Assembly: GCA_026874595.1 (NCBI GenBank)
Contig: CM049306.1
Span: 98,883,642 to 98,947,641 of the forward strand
Source: Sipunculus nudus
Lineage: Eukaryota; Annelida; Sipuncula; Golfingiida; Sipunculidae
Length of the DNA stretch: 64,000 nt
Direction of reading: 5' to 3'
Shown here in pieces: positions 26,001-35,944 of this stretch (positions within the stretch are counted from its first letter, which is position 1; the number at the start of each line of letters is the position of its first letter). The notes beneath the pieces were generated by a model that was not told where the DNA came from, made no database searches, and worked only from the letters and a program-made list of their open reading frames with translations. Made by a program: the position numbers and the translations under genes.

Positions 26001-26153
26001 ATTACACAGAATTTGGAAGAGAGAGAGAAGGATGACGTCAACTGGGATGAGTGGAAAGCGGTGGCGGTTGTAATGGACCGTTTCTTCTGTGTACTGTATA
26101 CCACAGGTCTTGTTATAATGTCCGTTGTCGTGCTACGTGCGAAAATGAGATAG
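21867..26153 (+). CDS. Receptor gene 1: nicotinic acetylcholine receptor-like non-alpha subunit, six exons
   Basis: Exons 21867-21933, 22605-22738, 23346-23390, 23992-24101, 24733-25271 and 25678-26153 join in frame to 456 residues, with GT..AG at every intron. Residues 1-20 are a signal peptide. The ligand-binding domain contains YDKRVRPIVNVS and the Cys-loop C154-C168 (13 residues between). M1 lies at about 238-258, M2 at 267-285, M3 at 301-322 and M4 at 428-451. The GEK before M2 and the M2 9' Leu are those of cation-selective pentameric channels. The M3-M4 loop is about 105 residues. Missing are the vicinal Cys pair of loop C, the loop D Trp (Ile79) and the loop A Tyr (Thr117); the loop B Trp (W175) is kept. 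It is therefore a divergent non-alpha subunit, probably needing partner subunits. A plasma-membrane cation channel is inferred from family; the ligand is unknown. It is the intact member of a tail-to-tail pair. Confidence 0.92.
22116..22170. repeat. (TA)n microsatellite in gene 1 intron 1
   Basis: Dinucleotide array. The matching intron of gene 2 carries one at 37999-38075. Confidence 0.95.
22605..22738 (+). CDS. Gene 1 exon 2: N-terminal helix and beta1
   Basis: Acceptor tttcag and donor ttt|gtaagt. Encodes the family hallmark YDKRVRPIVNVSEV, then the first beta strand. Ends in phase 0. Confidence 0.9.
22984..23037. repeat. (TA)n microsatellite in gene 1 intron 2
   Basis: Uninterrupted array. 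In gene 2 the same array is split by a pogo-type element. Confidence 0.95.
23346..23390 (+). CDS. Gene 1 exon 3: 45-nt loop D exon
   Basis: Fifteen codons between ttcag and gtaggt. The canonical receptor 45-nt exon encodes the WLQM loop D; here the residues are GILEM, so the binding-site Trp is absent. Confidence 0.9.
23992..24101 (+). CDS. Gene 1 exon 4: loop A region
   Basis: 110 nt as in canonical nicotinic subunits. Encodes MWKDEYLTWNP and WLPDIVLTS. The donor cag|gtctgt is weak but identical in gene 2. Ends in phase 2. Confidence 0.88.
24733..25271 (+). CDS. Gene 1 exon 5: Cys-loop, M1 and M2
   Basis: Acceptor ctattacag; the first base completes the split Ser codon so that the frame continues AYKMYDDS. 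Encodes the Cys-loop, loop B, M1 and M2, and ends at HVPVL with donor ttag|gtaaaa. An upstream open extension from about 24684 would break the frame with exon 4, so this acceptor is preferred. Confidence 0.88.
25678..26153 (+). CDS. Gene 1 exon 6: M3, cytoplasmic loop and M4
   Basis: Acceptor tttgcag. Starts VTYLTATMVF (M3), continues through a charged loop with an amphipathic stretch before M4, and ends at TAG 26151-26153. Confidence 0.9.
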
Positions 26154-27017
26154 TCCTGCACGTGATGTCCAAACTAATTAGAACAGACTGCATCTGTAAG
26201 TCAAATACTCGCTAAACAGGTCATGATGTCGCTATACCGCGCGCGATCCAATTCACCCATCAGAATTCCAATTTCTGCTTGTCTGATTCCGCATACTGTA
26301 TAGAAACTGCCGGTGAAACAAATGTTTGATGGCAAAATAACTGGACAGAAATATCTGCGACAGAATTGCAGATATAATCCAAACAACATTTCAAGTAAGA
26401 TCAAGTACGTTGTATGGCTCGCAGAGGTACGAGTAAAAAATTAGGTACTACTACTAGCATTGAAATGTAGAAAAAAAACTAGTTCGGCTGGGATGTGCGT
26501 GCAATGAAACTTCATGAGTCTTCCTTTTTTCATAACCGACCTGGAATCACGACAATACCCCTATTTGTCCCTGTCCAGTAGTTGGACAATTTGACATGAC
26601 ATCCTTTGAACCAGAGAATCAGCAGTGGCCCATGCAGGGATGATCATGTTGGCTAGGCTTTCCTGTGTATTTGTTAGTGTAAATATGTCATTTTTTAAAA
26701 GAAGTTAACCCGTATTCTTATTATCCTCGTTTTACTTACATATAGTGGTTTTATCTATAATTATATGTATCAAGGGTTTGTGCGTTTGGTCAACACCACT
26801 GATCTATGGGGCGATTTTTCCCAGCGAATGAGACTGCTGTGTGAAGAGATTAGCGAGGCATGGTGGTCCGGGTAGAGATCACAGAGGGTTTAAAGTGCGC
26901 GAGTCTGCACAGAAGACCTGGTAAAATCCGAAATGCCACGAGTGACGTTGGCTCTCTACGCTTCCTAGCTTACCTCGTAGTTTCGGTTTAGAGTAAGACA
27001 CTTTTAATTAGCTAAGC
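26154..27017. other. 3' flank of receptor gene 1
   Basis: No gene seen. It is mirrored at 31960-32759. No convincing polyadenylation signal was found close to the stop codon. Confidence 0.5.
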
Positions 27018-27095
27018 ATGAAGGTATTAAAGATACCTTTGTTTTATATCCTCTTGATTGTCGGTACTGTAAGGGTGGATGTTTACACTAGCTAG
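27018..27095 (+). other. Possible signal-peptide exon or relic
   Basis: A 25-codon frame, MKVLKIPLFYILLIVGT followed by a few residues and TAG, looks like a secretory leader. Its mirrored counterpart in the right arm (31959 downward, minus strand) has the same leader but runs on for 67 codons. Neither is followed by a recognisable exon. It could be the first exon of a lost gene. Confidence 0.25.
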
Positions 27096-27137
27096 TGTCC
27101 AGACAAACAGAGAGACAAAGAAATCACAATCATATTA

Positions 27138-27540
27138 ACTCAAGCATGTGTGTCGTCAGTGTTGCTTATTCTAAGAAAATAGAATTGTTTTAGTAACCTG
27201 CTATGGGAAAATGTTATACCTGAGCAGTTCATTAAGCATTCAATAAATAATTATACATTGTTTGCCTTTATTGATTCCTAAGCTATCCGCTAGTGTGCGT
27301 CATCACACAACTTTAACCACCCATGGATTATGTAACCCTTTGGTGTGTTTTTTATGTCAGTCAATTATTACCTTAAAACAATTAAACGTTAACCTGAAAG
27401 ATTGTATCGACATCTTTATCTTAATACGTTTAAAAAATACAGGCATATTATACAATTAAGCTTAATCATATTAATTATTGTATGTGTCTCGATCGTCATG
27501 TATGCTCAATCTTATAAACTGAATACTATTCCTAAGGTGG
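27138..27540 (+). promoter_or_regulatory. Orphan copy of receptor 5'-proximal block
   Basis: This block aligns with 49381-49790 and with 54850-55085, the sequence directly upstream of the receptor exon 1 start in gene 4. Shared words include caataaat, cctttggtgtg, ttgtatcgacatctttatc and tgtctcgatc. No receptor coding follows here; a CG-rich repeat begins at about 27541. It is probably the 5' flank of a lost receptor copy. Promoter activity is inference. Confidence 0.45.
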
Positions 27541-28155
27541 GGTTTTCACGGGGCACGCGAACGATTCGCGAATGTCGAAAATATAGCCAAGTACAACATT
27601 CGTCGGAGTTCTCCTCCGAATGTTCCGCGACAATCGGACCTTAAACAATTCTTGCGCAGTTCGTGCGTAGTTCAAACAACGTTTATGCGAATTTCGTGTG
27701 TAAGGTTACCGAACGTGGCCGGCCCATATACGTGAAGAACATGCGACTAAAATGCGAACAACACGAATGTAGCACGAATCTCGGGCAACATTCGTGCGTA
27801 CATTTCGCAACACATGCACTTGCGCATATTTCGCAAATAACGCACATCCTGCGACTTTCTGGGGACATTCGTACATGTGTAGCGAAGTTTAATGCGACCC
27901 CTGATCCGACACTTCGGTATTATATAAATGCCATGAAATGCATTGAAGTTGCATGCAAGCATAAGTTCTTGCCCAGAGGTCAGTGATGACCATGATATGG
28001 ACCAACAAGCTCTCAGGCCTGTCCTGACTGGCCATGCTATGAAGAGGAAGCTTTAAATATTGAAAAGGAAGCGAATAACGCACGCCGTGCTACTCCATGC
28101 GACATTCCTCTAGTGTTGCGCGGTTATCTTGCGACCGACGTGAAATGCTCGCGTT
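27541..28155. mobile_element. CG-rich MITE-like element
   Basis: Composition changes sharply to CG-rich words (attcgcgaatgtcg, cattcgtgcg) against an AT-rich background. The ends are weakly inverted: tttcacggggcacgc at the left, tttcacgtcggtcgc when the right end is reverse complemented. The 107-codon frame inside has no recognisable domain and is attributed to the low stop density of such sequence. Confidence 0.4.
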
Positions 28156-28169
28156 TGCTTCTCTGGCTG

Positions 28170-31100
28170 TGTCCGTAGCTGTGTACCTTAGTGTTCCTTT
28201 TATATTTTTTCTACCACGTGATCTAAAGCGTCACGTATTACTCCGCGCCTTCGCCATTTTCGTTAATCTGGGATGACGAAGAAGTCTCGTTTCCTGCATT
28301 TACCTTGTTTCGTAGTCTCCTATGAAGCCCATAGTTCGGCAACAAGGTAACAATAATCTATTCCCTTCGATTACCCTTTACTCAAGTGTTTCTTATGTTA
28401 CAACGCGCATACTTTTGAACAGGTGCTATTTTATATCGCGCTAATAGTTTTTTTGTATCGTTCTGTGCATTACCGTGTCAGTCACGTGATTACACATTTT
28501 TCTCCTGTCATCCCTGTAAAGTTAAGAAATCCACGATTTAATCAATACGTAGTGTGTTTGACATACATCTACCAAACCTTTTGAATGAGTGTGATGAAAC
28601 GATATTATTTGTGTGCATTTGTTCCGTACCTCGCACGGAATTCCATTCAGTCTTAGTTTTGTAACTTTCTAACAGATGGCGTCACCAGTAACAATTGTTC
28701 ATGTTCTGTCAAGGAAATTGTTTATTGTATGTATTGCATATGAGGCTAGAGTTTGTTTCTTATTCCAGACTGTTTTAAAATGGTTGTATTGCGATGGAAA
28801 ACTCAGATAGCATATAACTGTTACATATTTTCAGTTCTTCTTTATAGTTCTGTGTATCAGTCCAAAGCTGTTCCTTTTATGTGAAGGTGTCCCACATGTA
28901 AGAAAAGAAATAATAAATACAGTAAGCGTATAAGAAACGTCCATTTTTTGTTGGGTGGGAGCTACAGTAAGATGCATATTGAGTGTTATATAAGACATGG
29001 GGATTTTTCCTTACAGTTTTACCCCTTCAGTGAACTTAAAAATTGTTATTTGTTAATGGAAGTTACGGCTTCCCCGATATAACATCATAAGGTGAAATCC
29101 CCTCTGCGGATTATAATGTCTAATATTGTTTAGATTGATGCCATTATCGGATGCGTTATCAGATGCGATAAACGCTGTAATGTGTCAACACCTTTGAGAA
29201 GGTTTCACACCCGATGCGTTCGAACGAATATGACATGAAAAAATATTTCTCAGGTATTTTTGTATCCGAAATTAATCTCTGAGTGTATTGACTGTTTTTT
29301 CAACCCTGAAATCTCACGAAAATAATTGAATTATATATTGCCTTACCGATATAATAATGCCAGGGTTATAAAACTTAGGCAGTGTTGGTTGATTTTACTA
29401 ATTTGATTTAAATCACTTAATAAAGTTATGATTAAAATGGCTAAAATAATTTAATTATTCTTTTCCAGAAATATAAATACGTGTTTGAAAATATATTCCA
29501 TCCAGGTATAATTGAAACACAGATCAATACAATCTGATAAAACAGAGAGCAGCTTCAGTTCTGTGTCTCGTGTATAGTCTGATATGAGGTGTGATCAATA
29601 ATCAGATAAAAAAAAAGAAATATTATTTATAGCCTATCGGTAGTTTGTATGGGCTGGGAGTATATACTTTTGCGTGTGGGCCGGTTTATATGTGTTCGCT
29701 CCATCAAACAATTGTTTCCTTAGCTGATCAAATATATAATAATTATATTATTTAAATAAATGTTTATATCGCTACAGCTCGTACAAAGTGACAGTAAATT
29801 AATAATTAAACGAAGAGAGGACGCTTGAAGCAAGGATAGGCATAGCCGAGCACAAAGTAAAATCTAAGACGAAACCCTGACGTGGACACGTGTTTTGTTT
29901 ATTAGCGAACCATGACGTCATCACCTGACGTCAAACCCCTTGGGTGTGTTGCAATAAGGTGACTTAAGTCATGTAGGTGACTTTAGCCCAGTGACATTTG
30001 TAGGTCACTATAGTACCCATTATGAAGTCATAGTTGTAACAATTGTATAAAGGCCCACTACTGGGGTGGAGTTCATAATAATGTTATTGCAACTCCTGAT
30101 AGTGCCGCCGTGCAGTATCATATAATGGCTAATATTCCTAGGGCTAATTTCTTTTACTTAAAATTGATACCTTCACTGTAATAAACTATAATTTGGCTTG
30201 CCGGGGTAACTTTTTAGGCCGAATAAAGGTCATGTTCATATGCGCCTGATAGGATGACGTTTAAACAAAATTTGAAATGCATTAACTGGTATTGCATTCA
30301 AAGGACAGTTGCCGAAACAGCTGCACAGAGGCCGATTGAAGGGAATGCCATTCAAAAATGGTTACTGAAGAATGTATTAATTGTAAAAGCATGTTTGCAA
30401 TTTTCCTCAAGAGCAATAACTCTTAACCCGTCTTTGTTTTGGATTGGATTACCTTTTTGCTCACTTTTTCTTGGTCTATGATATATGGGATCCAGTTCTC
30501 CTGACAAAGTGCAAATAGTATTATAATAACTGCATGCAGGTTGGGCACTTTGACGTCACAATGACTTGCTTTGTTCCTGGCGCTGTCAGTGCTTGTCGAA
30601 AGCAGTGTCAATTTCAACATTAAATGTTTGCTCGGACCAACACGCTCGGCACATACCAGCTTCTCCCCTTCCGTCATATTGCATCGGCATGTGCGGCCGA
30701 TTAGGGCATTATTATGCGCGGTCGATTAAAAATTGTAAATATTTGTTGTTTTCCTGTATTTGATGACTGGTCAGTTTGCAGAAATGGCACACAGCAACTT
30801 TTGCGCCTACGGCCCCGATGTAATAAACATTGGTACCAAAGTGGGTTCAAATAAGGGTTATAATAAACAACACACTTGCCACCATTAGGTTATGCGATTT
30901 TAATTACAATAGCGGCCGTAATTACTTTAATGGTAGCAACAACTGGACAACGTGAGGCCGACATCACACGGCCAATTTGATGCAAACCCGTTAAAAAGGG
31001 TAGCCATATCTGTGGTTATCCTAACTGTTCTAACGAACCCAAATAAATTGCAGATTTGGTAAAGCCATCTTAGGGGATGCCCGGTTCACTGAATTTATCC

Positions 31101-31525
31101 TAAACACCAGCACGAAATTCATGCTGCCTCTATTTCAGTACGGCGAAACTAAGGAACCGATTATCATTATTCCTACTATTTTTATTCTTATTATTATTCT
31201 TATTTTTTATTTGTATTCTTATTATTATTATCATTATTATCATATTTATTAATAGATATACTTATACATTCTCTAGAAAATAGTTTTGAAATGAGCTTGT
31301 AAGACATGAATGTCGCATATTTCTATCCTGTGCTTTTCGCAGGGTTTGTCATGGTAAAAAGATCAATTGTCCTAGGATTCTCCAGGAAACCCCTCCCCCT
31401 AAAAAGTCGGTTAAGAAGCGCAATTTATGCTATTCAAGAAATCAAAGAACTAGACGTGAGGCATATATAGGGTACGTATACGAATTTTGCATGAAATTTT
31501 TTTCCCGACAAACAACATATGCTCG
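28170..31525 (+). repeat. Segmental duplication block A'
   Basis: Collinear shorter copy of 9180-16790. It includes the gacgaagaagtctcgt region, the agcagcttcagtt region, the agctgcacag region and the first part of Helitron-like copy 1. It lies in the spacer between the inverted arms. It lacks the 2.6-kb and 2.05-kb segments of block A and has private segments at about 28870-29270 and 29850-30228. Confidence 0.75.
29850..30228. other. Private insertion in block A', solo-LTR-like
   Basis: The matching part of block A passes from its equivalent of 29845 straight to that of 30229, so about 380 bp is extra here. It contains gtataaagg near 30045, paired tgacgt words and aataaa near the right end, an LTR-like promoter and poly(A) layout. 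No TG..CA ends or target duplication could be fixed. Confidence 0.3.
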
Positions 31526-31755
31526 ACATCATCATTAATTGCCTATTGGCAGTCCTGTATAATGCTTTAGGCCTGTGTACTATTATGCTCATAATTTCAC
31601 TTCCTTGTTGCAAAATAGTGCTGAGAATAGAACAGTAATTTTTTTTTTTTCAGGTATCAAATATACAATACACATAGATGTATTCGAAATGGATATAGGA
31701 TAAATCTCAGAGTTGTGGATGTAGTGTTATAATCACAGTTATTTGCAGGGGCAAT

Positions 31756-31959
31756 CTATTGACTCCACATTCGGTCAATCACTTTAAAAAAACAATGGAG
31801 GAGTCCATTCTTATGGGCTAATGATGGAGTTAATATGATAGCGACTTCTTTGTCTGCCGGTTTCTCTGGACAAGCGCTAGGGTAAACATCCAACCATACT
31901 AATCTTACAGTACCGACAGAAACCAGGATATAAAACAAACGTATCTTTAATACCTTCAT
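31756..31959 (-). other. Right-arm counterpart of the signal-peptide frame
   Basis: A 67-codon frame starting MKVLKIRLFYILVSVGT with a hydrophobic leader, in the same position relative to gene 2 as 27018 is to gene 1. No domain recognised. The left copy stops after 25 codons, so conservation as a protein is not supported. Confidence 0.25.
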
Positions 31960-32759
31960 ACTTTGCTAATTACAAGAGTGTCCTACTCTATACCGAAATT
32001 GCGAACTAGGAAGCGTAGAGAGCCCCGTCATTCGTTGCATTTCGTGTTTGCCGGGTCTTCTGTGCAGACTCGTCCACCTTAAACCCTCTCTGATCTCTAC
32101 CCGGACCACCATGCCTCGCTGGTCTCTTCCCACAGCAGTCTCATTCGCTGGTCTCATGCCAGACAGACCACATCCACTGGGAACAATCGAGCGCCCCACA
32201 GATCAGTGGTGTTGGCCTAACGCACTGAACCTTGATAACATATAATTATAGATAAAACCACTATGTAAGTAATACGAGTATAATTAGAATACGGGTAAAT
32301 TTCTTCATAAAAATGACATATTTACATTAACAGATGCCGAGGAAAGCCTTTCTAATATGATCATCCCCGCATGGGCCACTGCCGATTATCTGGTTCAAGG
32401 GATGTCATGTCAAATTGCTATTGGACAGGGACCAATAATGGTATTGTCATGATACCAGGTCGGTTATGTAAAAAGGATTGCAGTCTCATGGAGTTTCATT
32501 GCAGGCACATCCAAGCCAAACTGGTTATTTTCTACATTTCAACGCCAGTATCCGTACCTAAATTTTTACTCGTACTTCTGCTCGACCATACATCAACTTG
32601 CTCTAATTTGAAATGTTGTTTCAGACAAGCGGAAAAATGGAATTCTGATAGGTGAATTGGACCGCGCGCGGTATATAGCGACCACGGGACCTGTGTAGCA
32701 AGTATTTGATTTAAAGATGCAGTCTGTTCTAATTGGTTTGGACATCACGTGCAGGTCTA

Positions 32760-33232
32760 TCACATTTTCGCATGTAGCACGACAACGGACATTAAAACAA
32801 GACCTATGGTATACAGTACACGATGGAAACGGTCCATGACAATCGCCACCGCTTTCCACTCATCCCAGATGTCGTCATCCTTCTCTCTCTGTTCCAAATT
32901 CTGCGTTATTTTCTTGACATGTCGCAAAATCTCTTTGACGGTGAACAATTCTTCACCTTCTAGTCGTTTATTTTCGTCCTTTACCTTTACTGATTGCAAC
33001 AAGCACGGGTCATGATCTTCTAGATACCCGGTGTTGACTTCAAGTTCAGGATATTTTTTGTTACGGTCCTCTGGTTCCACCACGAACAACAGTTTTCCTA
33101 TAATTTTGAATGCGATACAGCGCAGCCATCTTGGTACAACTGTCTTCGACCCCTGGTGGTGCACTCGTAAGACAAAAACCGTCATCACTAGGGATACTGC
33201 AGTGAATACTATCGCCGCAGTCAAGTAGGTAA
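32760..33232 (-). pseudogene. Gene 2 exon 6: M3, loop and M4
   Basis: 473 nt, open from acceptor to stop, one codon shorter than gene 1 at the C-terminus. Confidence 0.85.
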
Positions 33233-33540
33233 CTGCAAAAAAAAAAGAGAAAATAATGCCATTTAAACACATCCCTGTTTATATTATCTGTTCGATAAAT
33301 TAAATCCAAAATGACGAACGATCAGTAAGGTAAAGTATAAATGATCCCTCATCACAATTTTCAATTTCATGCATCAGTAAGCAGGAAAGATTCATAAATG
33401 ATAAATATTGAAAACCATAATGTAATGACTACTGCCCTGAAATTATCTAAACAACTTGAATATTGACAGAATGGATAAAGGCTAGTTACAATGAACCATA
33501 AAACAACTGGAGTCGCCATCAATTCTTCAATATTTAAACG

Positions 33541-33541
<1 letters not shown>

Positions 33542-33592
<51 letters not shown>
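33542..33592. repeat. (TA)n array in gene 2 intron 5
   Basis: Absent from the matching intron of gene 1, so it expanded or arose after the arms separated. Confidence 0.9.
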
Positions 33593-33596
<4 letters not shown>

Positions 33597-33672
33597 TTTC
33601 AAACAACATTGAGCCTAAGCTTTAGTTATTATTTATACACTTTCGTCATTGAAACAATATAAGAGTTTTTAC

Positions 33673-34185
33673 CTAATATTGGTACTTGATCTGAGGTTTT
33701 CGGTAAATTTTCCGCAACCAGTAAAGAGAATACTGAATACGACAGAAGAATAGTCACTCCGAGAGAAATCCTCTCCAGCGTCCGGAGGCAGACAGAACAC
33801 AAATAACGACAGCAAGGACATCAACATAGACGGTGCCACGATAACCACCATGTAGAAAGTGTATTTCCTGGTTAGCTGAATCAATCCAAGGACCCGTTTA
33901 TACATAGAACCGTTTGGAGTGATGAGTGTGTAGCCCCATTCACCGTGTGGAGAGAACATGAACAGATTCAACTTTGACGACCCATTGACCAAAGCTACTT
34001 GTCTTCCATCATACATCCAGTTGTCGAATTCAAACTGGCAGGTTTGAATGTCGAATGGATACGCCTTCAGCTTCACCTGGCATTTTGTGCCCATGTGACC
34101 AGCTGGTACCCATCTCACGCGACCTGTGCTGGTAACGATTAGGTGAAATCTCTCGAAGTAACTGTCGTCGTACATTTTGTAGGCA
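33673..34185 (-). pseudogene. Gene 2 exon 5, carrying both deletions
   Basis: Matches gene 1 exon 5 apart from the 24-nt deletion and the 2-nt deletion at the start of M2. After the second deletion the frame no longer encodes a membrane helix. Confidence 0.85.
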
Positions 34186-34893
34186 CTGTAATAGACGGAA
34201 CTCCTCAGAGCAGGTGGTTTAAACAAACATGAGCTGCAGTGATTGCAGGGTGTATACTTATTAAGTAAAAATAACTGTTCGGCATGCTTTATATAAAAAA
34301 AAATATGTTTTAAGGACATGAACTCATTATTTAACATTTATCTTATAATATATGGTAGAAAGACTTTAAGATAAAAAAATTCATTGGTTAACCCCACTAA
34401 TTCATAATGTAGATTCAACCGAGTTCTTCCATCATGGCGGCCATCAAGGAAGTGGTCATGATGTTATAATATTTTGGTTTTCCTATCGACAATGATGAAA
34501 ATGTATAAATATTGCAGTTTTAAATATGACTCAGTGTTACTGCATTTTGTAAAACGCCTTTGAAGGCGACCGTTTACAAAATACAAAACAAAGCGAGAGA
34601 CTTGAAGATTGGCCTGTCTTTTGCATTTTTTTTAGTTTACAAAGCGAGAGACTTAAAGATTGGCCTGACTTTTGCATGTTTTAGTTTATAATACTCTTGA
34701 ACACCCTTTGTATATTGCTAGTTTTACAAGAATAATTCTTTATCCTTAAAATTTAAAAATGTTCTTAATATGCAATATACCGACGCCTCGATATCTTATA
34801 GTTTCAGATCACTGAACCCTATGGTAAGCGTTAAATATATAGACACATTTAACATCGTGGGGTTGTTCATATGAAATTCTCTAGGATACAGAC

Positions 34894-35003
34894 CTGCTGG
34901 TCAGTACAATGTCCGGTAACCAGAGCAGACCAGGAGGGAATGTAATAGTTTCGGTACCATTATAATTGGCCGGATTCCAGGTCAAGTATTCGTCTTGCCA
35001 CAT
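34894..35003 (-). pseudogene. Gene 2 exon 4
   Basis: 110 nt. It begins MWQDEYLTWNP, one residue different from gene 1 in this stretch, and ends with the same weak gtctgt donor. Confidence 0.84.
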
Positions 35004-35609
35004 CTATAAAATCACGTGACAGGTTCATGTACAGTGTTCATATTATTTTTCATGTAAAGTATTAACGACACTGTCATGCATCTAACAGAAGGGAATATAT
35101 TGCAAGGTTCATTATTGTGAAATATTTATACAAGGCACATAACTGGATCATTTGGCAGGTGATCAGATATGCATTAACTTTGAAACCCTATTGCAATACA
35201 GAATAATGGCGGCTGAATTAAGACTGTGACCCTGTCCTTTGAACGGCGTTAAATAATTTCCATTAAATGTGTTATCTCGATGTCGGGATTTATTTGAGGG
35301 GGTGACTTCCACTGGTAGACAGAATAGGCATGTCGGCCGTATCTTTTGATCACTAGATCAATTGTGCATCCGATTTTTAGAGAAGCCGAGAAATAAAAAA
35401 GAAAGCTTCCTGTTATCCTGTCATTTTGTTTTGCGTTGTATTCACCTATATTCTGTCTTCATTGTGGGCGGGTTAGCAAATACTTTGATTTCAAGAGCAC
35501 AAGAAAATTTGCTATGTTGAATACCGGAAGTACGGGATAAGAGAGCGGAAGTGTATACAAAATCCCGAACCAGAGCACAGACATAACATAGGTGACTGTG
35601 TATACCTAC

Positions 35610-35654
35610 CATTTCGAGAATTCCAAATACTTTAAGTTCTTCATTTCTTTCGTC
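35610..35654 (-). pseudogene. Gene 2 exon 3
   Basis: 45 nt encoding the same DERNEELKVFGILEM residues as gene 1. Confidence 0.85.
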
Positions 35655-35870
35655 CTGAAAAAAAGGAAAACCTTTTTTTGTTATTACTTTATATTTCAAC
35701 AATATATACGGGTACAAATATAGGTGTGCATATTGTAATAAATGCATGGCTGCGGTAACAATAGGATGATTATCTAGATACTGCATTAGCATATTATAAA
35801 AACATCCCGGCATGAACAATTTGTCTCATTTGAAAATGCATTATGGCCTGATTTATCTTTAAACCATTTA

Positions 35871-35872
<2 letters not shown>

Positions 35873-35943
<71 letters not shown>
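35873..35943. repeat. (TA)n array, left part, gene 2 intron 2
   Basis: Part of the intron 2 TA array, separated from its other half (37009-37093) by an inserted element. Confidence 0.92.

Positions 35944-35944
<1 letters not shown>

Larger units (their letters stand above)
16790..27140 (+). repeat. Left arm of large inverted duplication
   Basis: This interval matches the reverse complement of 31826-43415 from end to end with many indels. Paired landmarks include the Helitron-like pair, the SINE fragment, the 1.6-kb gene upstream region, all six receptor exons with their introns, and about 1 kb downstream. Matching stops at about 16790 (partner 43415) and 27140 (partner 31826). Confidence 0.88.

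Noticed and set aside
27663-27986. A 107-residue protein in the CG-rich region
   Set aside because: The frame lies within a MITE-like element, other frames are open too, and no domain or splice context is seen.
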